Shown: positions 42,509-54,385 of the stretch, piece after piece
How positions within the stretch are numbered: position 1 is the first letter of the stretch
Layout: each line of letters begins with the position of its first letter
Source: Heliocybe sulcata
Lineage: Eukaryota > Basidiomycota > Agaricomycetes > Gloeophyllales > Gloeophyllaceae
NCBI GenBank assembly: GCA_004369045.1
Contig: ML213505.1
Span: 1,756,762-1,820,761, forward strand
Direction: 5' to 3'
Length of the DNA stretch: 64,000 bases
Translations under genes and position numbers: made by a program
The notes under the pieces: generated by a model
Databases searched by the model: none
What the model was told of the DNA's origin: nothing
The model's input: only the letters and a program-made list of their open reading frames with translations

Positions 42509-43704
42509 ATGTCGATCCTGGTCATCTACAATCCTGTAGCCGGCGACATCTCCGCAACCGCCTTCTTCGATGACCGTGTCCTGCCCCTTCTCAAACAACA
42601 CAACAAGACCCCTTCCTTGGTTGCCCCAACCGAACGGGTAGGCCATGCGGGCGATATCGTTGCCTCTTACATCTCCGAGCATTCGGACGTCCGCAAGCTG
42701 ACCATCATCATCGGCTCGGGCGATGGTACAGTACATGAGATCATCAACGGATCTTCAATGCTACCACAGGGAAACGAGACGGCCATCGAGCTGGTTATCG
42801 TACCCCTCGGCACCGCCAACGCACTCTATGCCTCCCTGTTTCCTCCCTCCTCCTCCCCGTCCGACCAGACAGTATATCGCCTCCTCGGCGTGAACGCCTT
42901 CCTCCTCTCTTCCTCTGCGAAACCTCTGACCCTGGCTAGGACATCCCTGGACGCAACAACGGTCTACTCGGCAGTGGTAACCTCCACCGCCCTGCACGCC
43001 TCCATCTTGCACGACTCCGAGGCCCTCCGCGCATCCCTGCCGGGTATCGAGCGGTTCAAAGTCGCCGCGCAGCAGAACATCACGAGATGGTACTATGGCT
43101 CTGTTATCCTCCATGAGCCGCTGCAAGTGTACGACCCCGCGTCTGCCTCCCTCGTCTCATACACAAAGGACAAGACCCTCCAAGGTCCCTTTGCATACTT
43201 TCTCTCCACCATCAACGTAGACCGCCTCGAGCCGCTCTTCCGCATAACCCCTCTCGCCTCCTCTCATCCTCCCCCGCCCTCCGCTCCCAGTCTCGACGTC
43301 GTCATACTCCGCCCGATGCGCGACCCCGCCGTCACGTCCGATACGCAGGACGACCGCGAGATATTTGCCCAAAAAGCCGGCCGAATCCTTGGGGAAGCTT
43401 ACAATGACGGGAACCACGTTAGTCTAAGGTACGCAGAGGACCGGCAGCCTGTCACGGACGGGGACGGGGAGACTGTGGTGGAGTATTTCAGGTGTGGTGG
43501 GTTTGAGTGGATACCGGTGGGTCAATCATTCTTATGACAGCAATCTGTCTACTGACGCGTGGTGCTGTGCAGGACGAGACCGACGAGCGCGCCCATCTCC
43601 TCTGCGCAGACGGTGCAATCTTCACGATCCCCCGCTCAAGTCGAGCAACCTGCTCGGCTGTCGCATCCACCGACAACGGCGTGCGATTCTCAGTATACTC
43701 TTAA
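42509..43704 (+). CDS. diacylglycerol/sphingoid kinase-like catalytic domain protein
   Basis: Lipid kinase fold. ATG at 42509 gives MSILVIYNPVAGDISAT, the first nucleotide-binding strand. The glycine loop is IIIGSGDGTVHEIINGSS and the next motif is LVIVPLGTANALYASLF. One intron (43516-43571) joins EWIP to DETDERAHLLCADGAIF, and the protein ends FSVYS. About 380 residues and no pleckstrin or C1 domain, so it is closer to the sphingosine kinase/DAGK-catalytic family than to animal DAG kinases. The glycine loop has GSGDGT where many members have GGDGT, and the usual GTGND is replaced by GTANA. Substrate unknown. Confidence 0.85.
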
Positions 43705-43865
43705 TTTCCTGCGACATGTACGTACATACGTGTATAAAAATCTCCGTCCTCCTATATAGACAAGAAGACATCATTACAGTGTATTAGATTTCTCCTTATG
43801 CTTATGTATCATTCCTATCATCCTTTCACCTGGTCAACTCATCATTCATCCTTAGTAAAAGTGGA

Positions 43866-44966
<1,101 letters not shown>

Positions 44967-44971
44967 CGTAG

Positions 44972-45208
44972 CTACTGGTCAGATTCTTTACGGTGAACAG
45001 GCGGGATTAGGGGGTTATCGTGCTGTCTCCGCGGCTGCTGCTGCGTGGCGGCGCGAGAGGTGACGAGATAGTAGTACGCGCCGAAAGCGGCGGTGGAGAT
45101 TCCAATGAAGAGAAGGGGGTTCGGAGCCTTTCTAGGCGGTCTCGAGGGTGCAGGCGAGGAGCTGAGCTTTGAATTGACCCAGCGTCCCTTGAAACTGTCG
45201 GAAGGCAT
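44972..45208 (-). CDS. small membrane protein ORF upstream of UMP-CMP kinase
   Basis: A 78-codon uninterrupted frame: MPSDSFKGRWVNSKLSSSPA, a Pro/Arg stretch, one predicted span (PLLFIGISTAAFGAYYYLV) and a polar tail with NPLIPPVHRKESDQ. The stop at 44972-44974 is 5 nt before the kinase ATG. The amino-acid pattern looks like a real short single-pass protein, possibly mitochondrial or ER, though no family was recognised. It may be translated from the same transcript as the kinase, be a long uORF, or be an alternative 5' exon of it. I found no intron of normal length that would fuse the two cleanly. Confidence 0.5.
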   Translation of the reverse strand: MPSDSFKGRWVNSKLSSSPAPSRPPRKAPNPLLFIGISTAAFGAYYYLVTSRAATQQQPRRQHDNPLIPPVHRKESDQ

Positions 45209-45299
45209 GCAACAGAGAGCTCGATGAGGCGTGGGATGTTTGCGTCGAGGTTAAGCTCAAACAACGCGTCCGCGACTTCAGCGCTTCAGCCACAATTCC
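45209..45299. promoter_or_regulatory. short divergent promoter, small membrane ORF/NUP37
   Basis: 91 bp between the start of the small membrane ORF (minus) and NUP37 (plus). If the small ORF is only a leader of the kinase transcript, this is the promoter for that whole transcript. Confidence 0.4.
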
Positions 45300-46691
45300 A
45301 TGTCCATGGCGGACATCACGTATAACCTCGAGTCGAGCGCAGACGTCGTCCGAGCATGCCACCACGACGACGCGATCGACCTGCTTGCGGTCACCTCTGA
45401 GCATACCTGTCAGGTGCTGCTTGTGGTGAGTGATTGATTATTCGCGGCGCCTGAAGTTCAGCTGACGGTGTCTGAGGCAGGGCGAGAGCAGTTGTCAGAG
45501 TATAGCTTGTTTCCATCTTGGAGGACCCGTGACGGCACTAGCTTGGTCGCCGAGGACGCTCTCCCCATCGGTAACGGACGAATGGGTTATAGAGTGCGTT
45601 CGAACTTTTCGTCGAGTCTCCTCTGTTGACCTTGCAAACCCAGGCTAGCTCTCGCCACGGACGACTATGACCTTCACGTATGCAGGAAAGCTCATAACGA
45701 AGGAGAGAGCGTCTTTACAATGGGTGCTGAGGAGACAGGACACCACGGACGAGTGAATGACATGACATTCTGCGGTGGCCGGACAGAAGGCAGTCCACGA
45801 TACCTCGCTACAGCATCAGGTCTGTCCGCCTCTCCTCCCTTCTTCCCCTTTCTAAATCGTTCCCAGATGACAAACACCTCCTCATCTGGGACCTCTACCC
45901 CTCCACCCCCGACTTCTCCACCTTCATGGACACCGACGCCTCCATACCCTCTTCCAAAGCCGATCCCGTCGCCTATCCCATCAAATACGCGCATGCGCTT
46001 ACCTCCGTTTGCGCCCACCCGTCCTCGTACAAAGAGCTTCTCGTCGGTGACTGCCGGGGCTCGCTGCACATTGTCGACTGGCGCACGATCCGCGAAGATT
46101 CATTCCGGAGGCATAGTATAATCGAGTTGGTCGCGCCGCGGGCGTTGGCGCAGGGGATGATGGGGTTTACGTGTGGGAAGGGAGGGAGCGTGGCGTGGAG
46201 ATGGGATTCACCGGATATGTGAGACATCATCGGTCATGCATGGTTGCGAAGGTTGAATATGGGTTCTAGCATTGGCGCTGTATACGGCTCTCATTATTCG
46301 ATATGGGACCTCACAGACCTCCGAGGAGGCAAACCGAAAATAACGGGCGCCAGCTTCACGGACGGCAACGACCGTTTCCGGTCAGTCACCTCACCTCCCT
46401 CTCCCTCCCATGCTTCTTTGATACCAGCTTCCTTTACTGCACCCTTTTTCTTCTAGATGGTGCCCAACCCACCCAACCATATTCGGCGTTTCACCCATCT
46501 CCCCCCTTGCCGGCCCCGTCATCCACATCCACAACATGTCCTACCCGCAGATGGAGCCCGAAGTGCTCGAGCTCTCGTCCACCCGCCTGCAGCGCGTACG
46601 GGACTTTGATTTTCTGGCTGGTGTGGACCATGGGAGAGTCGCTGCTGCGGTCGGGAGATGTGTGATTGTTGCTTATATCAAGCCGGCGTAG
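45300..46691 (+). CDS. NUP37: nucleoporin NUP37, WD40 protein
   Basis: WD40 propeller of the Nup107-160 (Y) complex of the nuclear pore. ATG at 45300 gives MSMADITYNLESSADVVRAC and TCQVLLV before a first intron. Later exons read GHHGRVNDMTFCGG, a splice to DDKHLLIWDLYPSTPDF, YAHALTSVCAHPSSYKELL and VGDCRGSLHIVDWRTIREDS. A splice from SPD to IIGAVYGSHYSIWDL follows, and the end is LAGVDHGRVAAAVGRCVIV with stop at 46691. The repeats match the NUP37 pattern of LxVGDxxGxLxxxDWR. Around six exons. A generic WD40 protein is the alternative; the order of these motifs favours NUP37. Confidence 0.8.
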
Positions 46692-46934
46692 GAGGAGGAT
46701 TTGCGATATATCCCTGCTCATATTGGATTTACCTTGGCTGACGCTTTCTGTGAGATGTTTTTGATATCAATGTTTACCCTCGTGCAGCGACTAAATCCGC
46801 AATGGTATAAGGTGAGACGAGGTGATATTCTCCTTGCTATTCCTCAGCCCTGCTCCGGTCGAGATCGGTCTATTCAATTTCAGGTGTCTGCATCTTTCCA
46901 ACCACAACCTCGCCGGACGTATTGCCGTAAAATA

Positions 46935-47065
46935 TGGAAACACCCGCTGAATTCATGTGCGGTAGTCGCAGCGGATCGCACTGACGGGACACGGTCACTC
47001 ACGCGGTCACTGAGGGCGCGTCGTTTCGCCGCCTCAGCACTGCAATCTTACCACAATCACTCCAT
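46935..47065 (+). repeat. diverged direct duplication, left copy
   Basis: Shares GCGGTAGT.GCAGCGG and flanking positions with 47243-47370. In one frame both copies encode a similar peptide (WKHPLNSCAVVAADRTDGTR here, PKHPRNWLAVVAAGHTDGTG in the other). Identity is highest in the first 60 bp. Confidence 0.5.
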
Positions 47066-47242
47066 GTCAAGGAGTGGAAGAAGGTGGCTCGAGGGAACAG
47101 TGGCAGTCGAGTGCGCCCACTACTGCCAGTACGTCGTTCGCGTCCTTCCTATCTTGTTATTTCTCCGCCCGTGGCCTGCCCAGATTGCTCGTCTGAATTT
47201 TGTATGGTGTCGACAAGGCCGTATGGTTTCTTTTTAGTTCCA

Positions 47243-47370
47243 AAGCATCCGCGGAATTGGCTTGCGGTAGTGGCAGCGGGCCACACTGATGGAACGGGTT
47301 CACTGCGGCAGTTTCCGAGGACTCCTCCGGCCGCCACAGTCGTGCGGCATTCCACACATTCCACAGCAAA
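47243..47370 (+). repeat. diverged direct duplication, right copy
   Basis: Partner of 46935-47065. The similarity at peptide level could mean an old exon duplication or a decayed gene, but chance frame effects within a DNA repeat explain it as well. Confidence 0.5.
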
Positions 47371-47982
47371 CTGTGTCTCGACGTTGATCCGTTTCCGCCC
47401 AGCAATATTGATATGCCGCTGGTCCCAACTTCGCGAGCCACTTCTGCGCAAGCAGCCCTCTATTTGCCCGACAGTACTTTCAGTGGTGGATCATCCAGGT
47501 CTTTCTCATGCAGGGTCGGCTAACGTACGGAATAGAACACTCGAGGAGAAATAAAAAAGATTGACGGAACGGCGACAGGTACGACAGACAGTCTGGGCTT
47601 ACACGGATCGCGGCATTAGACTATCTTTAACAGTGTGACAATGTAAGTAATAGATATCTCAGTGGGTGACACTGTGGACTAGAAGACGGGGAAACGGAAG
47701 AAGGAATAAGAGGAACAGCCAATGTCAAGTCAAACCGACAGAGTCGCAGCGTACGCAAGCTGGTATCTGTAGACGATCCTCAAAACTGGTAAGTAAGAGA
47801 TACTTGGCGAGGAGGTGCACATCGCTAGCTCAATATATTCTGGGTCCGCGCCTCCACACCGGTGCGCACTATCTTCCCTCAATTGAATCCCGAATCCTCG
47901 TTAAATACTTATTCCTGTCTCCTGGTCGTGACGGGTCATTTATTCCCAAGCTTGGATCCCTGCTCAAAGCTCTGCCTGCAAT

Positions 47983-49701
47983 ATGCTCCTACGACGTCCC
48001 CTTCTACTCCCGCAGTCTCTGGAAAGGGCGTTCGGTCGATCTAGGTGGACTTCAAGTAAAGCGGCTGCTCCTCCTTATCACGAGAAAGTGAGAGGTACTG
48101 GCTCTTCCGCTGAGATTGCTCTGCAGTTGATTTGACCGAAGTACAGTTTATCCATTCCGAGTGTCGCCTCGAGATGCCACTCGAAACATGTCACGCGTTG
48201 CTGCAATACCATTTATTGGCCATTGCATCAAGTCCTGGTTTGCCCGCAACTTTCCAGGTCTCGGTATTGAGCCGATCAAGCCAGCCAAGTTCGAAGCTCT
48301 CTATCTGCCTGGATGGTTGGTGGATGCCGAGGTTATGGTGGATGCATGGATTACCGTAGAAGGAGAACTGAAAGAGGTGAGTCTATGCGCGCTCAAGTAG
48401 TGTAGCGCTAACATTGCTGTCAGCGCAAAAGTATGCTTGTTAATTTGGTAAATTCGTAAGTGATTGAAAATGCTGATCTACTTGTCCTGACGTATCTCCT
48501 TATCGGAATCCAGGTATATGCCCGGTTTGTGCCAGCTCATTCGCTATCTTCTACTTGTGCTCGGTCTGTTGATGCATCTTTTATTAGGACACTCACAAGA
48601 GCCTCTCTCAAGGATCTCTCTCAATAATCCTGCTCTCTATGAACTTAGCACTTTACCGTGGTCATCAGTACCAGAGACTCAGTATGGGTTTAGGCCTCGA
48701 TGCATTCCGTTCAGCGTATCTCCTCTCGGGTTTCCGAGCGTCATGAGGAAGTTGTCGTCTGCGGCTGGCTACATCAATCACCACATGCGCTTCAATCCCC
48801 AAACTATAAGACCTGGCCTGGTGAGTCTTCAAGCTCGCTCGCTTGATGCAGGACGAACCTCGTGCAGCTCGCAGCGTATCCCATCCTTATCCCGATTTAC
48901 TCTGCTCGGTATCAGTACAAGATCAAGGATCAACTTTTCTCCTTTGTGGTTCTTCACGAGGCACACAGTCGACAGGTGCACAATTATCCTATTTCACTTG
49001 ATCTCTACTCAAGTCTTTCGGACAGGGTCGCATTATCTCTGCGACATCAATGAAGATACAAGGAACACATGTCGACGAGCAAGACGTAAAGGACACCAGT
49101 GAACTGGTGAACCCCGAGGCGGACTTGGACTTCGTCTATTACAAACCAGGACCGACTCCCTTCGCGGCTTTCAAACACGTATCTATTGCGAAGGAGCATG
49201 ATCAACGTAGCCATGAGCTTGACCGATGGGCATACAAAATGGCAGGTAAACACAGGTCGTTTGAGAAGCTTGCACAGCATAGAGAAATGCAGAAGGTTGA
49301 CATGGATGACCATCGGGTGCAAGTATTCTCCAATTGGCAGGTGGGCAAGAATCAGAATTGGTTGGCAATCAGTTTTCTGGAGAACATATTGCGCTGCTAC
49401 CTCGAAGTCTATCGGTCTTTTTTACATTCAGTAGCGCGAGTTACTAAACACTGCCCAGGATTTAATAGATACCGAGCGTTCGCTCGGCGGCACTAAGTCC
49501 GATGCCGCGAGCTCCTCTAGGATCAAGGTAGGCTCCAGCTGGCTCAAGAAATCCGACATACCTGGGCTCAGGAAAGAGTTGGAGGGCCAATTGGAACTGC
49601 TCATGGTCAAGCAGATACAGTGGAAGGCCAGGAATAGAGAGCGGGAGATGTTGCGGGAGTGGAGACGACAGTGGGGTGACTTTACGGACGGGACGCCGTG
49701 A
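47983..49701 (+). CDS. predicted mitochondrial protein of unknown function
   Basis: Start at 47983 gives MLLRRPLLLPQSLERAFGRS, an Arg-rich amphipathic leader without acidic residues up to Glu14, typical of a mitochondrial presequence. Splicing joins EKVR to VYPFRVSPRDATRNMSRVAA, then FARNFPGLGIEPIKPAKFEA and LYLPGWLVDAEVMVDAWITV. After further introns come RPRCIPFSVSPLGFPSVMRK and LVQLAAYPILIPIYSARYQY, then FSFVVLHEAHSRQ. The C-terminal part is charged and helical, ending QWGDFTDGTP. I recognise this as a pattern seen in other basidiomycete predicted proteins, but I know no function. Exon joins in the 48430-48800 part are the least certain. Confidence 0.7.
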
Positions 49702-50714
49702 CCGCCGTCAAGAGACAGGTAAAACGGCGCCATGGATGTATGTCTAGCTGGGGGCCATGATCAATTGAATGGTATCATCTACTCCTAGAAGGGCATTGTT
49801 GAATCCTTGAAACGATCGACCCAACTTGCCATCGGCGGCATGATCATCAGCGAGTATTGTTTCTGGGCAAGTCGGACGTTTTACGCGAGGACCCACGGTA
49901 GACTCGATCAGTCTGTCCGTACCATGATGGAACCCCGTGGGACAGATTGTGAACAGACAAATGCAACGACCTATATATCACGAACGTTGAACATCACCTA
50001 GGGTAGCTCAACTAATATTGCTGAAGTTACGGCAGGGGCAAAAAATTAGATCGTCGCAAGACACAGAAGGGGACGGCTATCTAAAGAGTGGAAGATGCTT
50101 GCCTTAGCTCGATCCAACGGAAGTGGTTACCGTGGCAGAGGCCAAGAGAGACACCAGACAACGACCACTTGGTAGACCAGAGGTACATTACCACAGGAGA
50201 ATCGAGAGGGTCTGAGTCTCATAAGCAGAGTTGACCTCTTGCCAGACTCAGGACAATGCCGCACAAGGCTCGGAGCAGGAGTAGCGGCGGACGGCGCTCG
50301 ACTGCGAGCACGTGCTTCTGTGTTTTTGATCCTTTTCTCTCCCATTTTCCGGACCCTCTTCTTTGTCCGAGGGCGAGGGCGTGCAACAGCTAGCCGGACT
50401 GGTTAGAGGAGTCTTTTATTCCTCCGTGGGTTACGTTGTGGACCAAGACAGCCGCGGTCAGCCACTGCCCAGCCACCGGGCTCTATGCCTTCATTTCGTT
50501 AACAGTAGCTGGTGAGCACTGCGTTGATGCGGTGTATTATGTCACGGTCGAGTCAGCCGCAACTGCCTTGCTCTCACATTGCTGTTTCTTGGGATGTCTT
50601 CAAGGAGCGCAACAGATAAAAAAAAACAGAGAATGAAATAACATAAGTCTCGTCTTGGATGACTCACATAGATCACCTACAAATGCATCCTTTGTGATAG
50701 TACCATACGGACGG
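49702..50714. other. intergenic, no gene recognised
   Basis: 1.0 kb between convergent genes. Short frames only. A run of A (about 50619-50628) marks a likely 3' end region. No repeat or RNA gene was recognised. Confidence 0.55.
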
Positions 50715-51564
50715 ATCATGGTTTCAAGGATCTGACTTCCTCTTCTACCGACCTCACTCTTATGGAACGCTCCAGTTGAACCGGCGCAGCCTAAACATCG
50801 AGGAGTCAGAGGTTGTTTCGCGTGACTATGGAAGTTTGCCTACCTGTTGCAACTCTTCCGAGAGTGCCGTTAACTGCGTAAAGCTGGTTTGCAGATCTGC
50901 GTACCGGGGCTCCAGCGCTGCGACCGGTCGCTATCATCATTGAGGGTTCTTGCAACACGAAGTTGGGAACGTACCGTCAGGCTCGGTTTCAACAAGCCCC
51001 TCTGAATCAGCCGCTATAGTACCGGCGACCTCCTCGTCGTCCTCGCGCTGGCGCTCCAAGAGTTCATGTATCATGTCCGCAACTTCACTGGGTCGTGTCT
51101 GTCGTTTACTCCCAATTTCACGATCCCACTTGAGACGCTGGTCAGACAGGGACCATATTCGGCGATCTAAAGCTTCGTCAAAGGGCTCCATCTCTTCCAT
51201 GGCGCTGGCGGTCAGTATCCCAGTAGGCCAGCACAAGCGAGGATTATTTACAGACCTTCCTCTTCTTCGTCAATCTCTTCCGAGTTCTTGCCATTGATCC
51301 GCACATTGGGTTTGGCGATTTGAAACGTGGAGGAAACAAACTACAGGAGTGTGAGACAGCGGCCGTAGATCGGGGTACCCATGGTATGGTGCAGACCTCG
51401 TTGATGTATGGTAAAAGAGCTTCTCGCTCATGCGTCAATCCGCTAGCTGCGAGCCTCTCTTCGAATGCCTGTAACAGAGCGCTTTCGTAGTTGTGCTTCA
51501 TTCGTCGCCAGTCCTGTAGTGTCTCTATCGAGACTCGAGGCAGATCTTCGCGAGCAGGATCCAT
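50715..51564 (-). CDS. NSL1: kinetochore MIS12-complex subunit NSL1/Mis14
   Basis: Subunit of the four-protein MIS12 complex that links centromeric chromatin to the Ndc80 complex. Starts at 51564: MDPAREDLPRVSIETLQDWR, then MKHNYESALLQAFEERLAAS and EALLPYINEV. After introns, the middle reads EEMEPFDEALDRRIWSLSDQ and DREIGSKRQTRPSEVADMIH, followed by an acidic stretch (REDDEEVAGTIAADSEG). The last exons give RPVAALEPRYADLQTSFTQL and AAPVQLERSIRVRSVEEEVR. The E-x-x-D-E-x-L-D-x-x-x-x-x-L motif and the coiled-coil end fit Mis14. About 220 residues. Sequence divergence in this family is high, so the call rests on the overall pattern. Confidence 0.75.
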
Positions 51565-51861
51565 TATGAGCGGTCTCCGCAGCAAGTTATGTTTCAGACT
51601 AGTCCTTCAGACAAATACAGAGCGATACGGAACGTAGTTGAGACTCGACGCGTCTGTGGCTGGTGGTGGCAATACGAGACGCGTCGCGACTCGCAGGTGC
51701 CGAGAAGTACGTGCTAAATCCGGCAGTATCGGGGGAATTGTGGGAATACCCGGAAATTTATCCAAAAATACGGAGTCTCAGTTAGGAGGTCAGCGCACAG
51801 CGCAGAGGCAACGGTGTGTAGACTCTCGCCCTCTCTCGTCTGCCGTTAAGTAGACGGATAT

Positions 51862-54178
51862 ATGGCTAAGCCTCGCCGACGCTCTACTCGTAACAATGCA
51901 GCGAAGTCGCCGGAACGCGAGGCAGGCTCTGACACTGGAGAAACCTCTGTGAAGACTGAGCAGCCCGACCGCGCAGATGACGACAAATGCCCTGCATGTA
52001 AAGATGACGCCGATGATGGAATGAGCACTGCAGACAAAGAGAGTTGGGTGAGATGCGACGCCTGCAAGACGTGGTACCACTGGCGGTGCACTGGCGACGG
52101 CGGCGATTTGGAGCGCATTGACAAATGGTGAGCTGCGTGCGGGTTCGGGCAGCGGCGCATAATTTGACGCCATATCCGTGTTGTAAGGTTCTGCAAAGAG
52201 TGTTTCGAGAAGAACCCATCGCGTACCATCACCTTCAAGCCACCCGCGCGCAAGTCGGCGCGGAAGCGGACACAACTTGACTATGCGAACCTCAACTCTG
52301 GACTGGAGTCCGACCCTAACCGATGGATGCTCATGCTGCAGGGGAAGACAATCAAGGATGCTGACTTCCCAAGGATGAAGGGGTCGGAGGTCAACTTGGA
52401 GTGGTTGGAGAATAATGAGGATGCTCTGACGCAGCCCATTGTGATACCAGACCCGGAAGGTCTGGGACTGAAGATGCCCTCGCCGGACCTCAGTATCGAA
52501 GAGATTGCTGAAATCATTGGCGAGGACCATCCGGTCGAAGTGATAGGTATGAGGAGACGATTTGTGCAAGTACGTCCGAACTTACTCGTCCGGCGAGTTC
52601 TCAGACGTTGCTTCCCAATCCAACGTACCGGGGTGGACCCTCAAGAAATGGGCGGAGTACTACGAGACCGATCCGGAGAAGCGAGACAAGGTCCGGAACG
52701 TCATCTCGCTCGAGATCTCTGGGACGAAGCTTGGCGACATGGTACTACCACCCAAGCTGGTTAGGGACTTGGATTGGGTCGAGAAGTTCTGGCCGAACAC
52801 GAAGAAGGGAAGAGGACATGCGTACCCTAAAGTACAGCTGTACTGCTTAATGGGCGTGGCGCAGGCTTGGACAGTGAGTACTATATTTCACCGTAGGGTC
52901 TCTGATATGCTGAGCATCCTGCAGGACTGGCATATAGACTTTGCAGGTTCATCAGTCTACTATCACGTGTTACGTGGAGCCAAGGTATATTTTGCTACGG
53001 GGTTCGAGGTTCGAGCGTATTTTGACAGGCATCATAAGACGTTCTACTTCATCCGCCCTACTCCGGCCAACCTCGCCGCGTATGAACGCTGGTCAGGTAC
53101 TGAGATGCAGAGCAACACTTGGCTAGGGGACATGGTAGACGAGGTTGTGAAGGTCGTTTTGACGGCGGGAAACACCATGATTATACCCACCGGATGGATC
53201 CATGCCGTGGTGAGCACCTTGCCCTTGCTTTTTGCTGGCCTGCCCTTGACGAAGGAAGTAGTTTACGCCTGTGGATACGCTGGTCTTTGGTGGCAACTTC
53301 CTCCATTCTTATAACATGGTGACCCGTGAGTCGCCTGACTACATATGATTGTGGAGGGCTCTGATGGACTTGTTCGCAGAGCTTAGGGTTAGAGAGATAG
53401 AGATCGTAACTCATGTCCCAAAGAAGTTCCGATATCCTTTCTTCGCCAAGTACGCAGTAGACCCCTCTTGACCCGAGCACGCTCACCTATACAACATTTC
53501 AGACTCTGCTGGTACGCAGGCGAGAAGTATCTGCGGGACTTGAAAGCCAAGGAGGAATTTTCGCCCCGCGTGTTGGAATCGATTGGAGCACTTGCCGACT
53601 TCCTCGTCTCAGAGTCCCGTACGATGGAGAGGGGCACGGATCAAGCGAAACGGGAAGCGAAGGATCAGGTGCCCGGCGACCGCGTAAAGGACGCTCCTGC
53701 CATGGCTCGTGAACTGCGATGGCGAGTGCAGCAGGTACAGGGCCACTTGAGCGACGACGAAGACGCAGCAGGTTCGGGAGTGAAGAGAAAACGATCCGAG
53801 GGCGGAGCTATGTTCAAGCACTTCAAGCCTCGGACTTGGGACAAAATCCTCGAGAAGCCCGAAGAGAACGTGCAGAAGGTAGTGAAAGGGCACAAACCTC
53901 CAGAGGAAGATACTTGGGACATGGACTGGATCGATCGCTTGGACGAGTCTGCCATGGAAGGGGACGGGGACGAGCTGGAGCTGAGACGGCGGCGGGATGT
54001 TGTCATCAAGTTCAGGAGGACGGGGAAGGGACTGGAGAGGCAGCGTATTGAGCGACTGGTGGAACGATGGGAGTGGGTGCGTCCGGACAAGACCACTGGC
54101 TTGAAGACCGAGCATCTCGCTGCTGCGCCTCCTTCCGGGGATGAGCAACCCGAGAAGGTTGAGGCGAATGGGAGTTGA
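51862..54178 (+). CDS. JHD1: PHD-JmjC histone lysine demethylase, JHD1 type
   Basis: Fe(II)/2-oxoglutarate-dependent demethylase, expected to act on H3K36me2/me1. Start at 51862 gives [20 protein letters not shown]. The N-terminal PHD finger has [22 protein letters not shown] and, across an intron, FCKECF. The JmjC part reads [28 protein letters not shown] spliced to [18 protein letters not shown] (metal ligands His and Asp), [13 protein letters not shown], and [20 protein letters not shown] with the third ligand His. A long charged C-terminal tail follows ([36 protein letters not shown]). All three iron ligands are present, so it is probably active. PHD followed by JmjC is the JHD1 order. 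Confidence 0.92.
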
Positions 54179-54385
54179 TTACTGCGGACATTATTTTGTA
54201 TCGTTATACTGTTGTTATTGCAAGTCTGCGTTGAGAAGCGAATGCGACTCCGACGGGAGGGTGCCTTATGGCCACGTAAGGAAGGTACTCAGCCTGCCTG
54301 CTCGCGTCTTGCCATCTCCAAGTCCGTTTCCCAGTCCGTCTCTTCGTTGCTTACCCTCGGCTTTCGACTTCGCTCTCTTTCCGTA

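Larger units (their letters stand above)
46692..47982. other. intergenic region with a diverged duplication
   Basis: 1.3 kb with no assignable gene. It contains two diverged copies of a block of about 125 bp, about 305 bp apart, listed separately. The longer plus-strand frames (46701-47237, 47084-47554) cross these blocks but show no known domain. Confidence 0.55.

Noticed and set aside
42761-43126. 121-codon minus-strand frame
   Set aside because: Antisense shadow of the lipid kinase gene.
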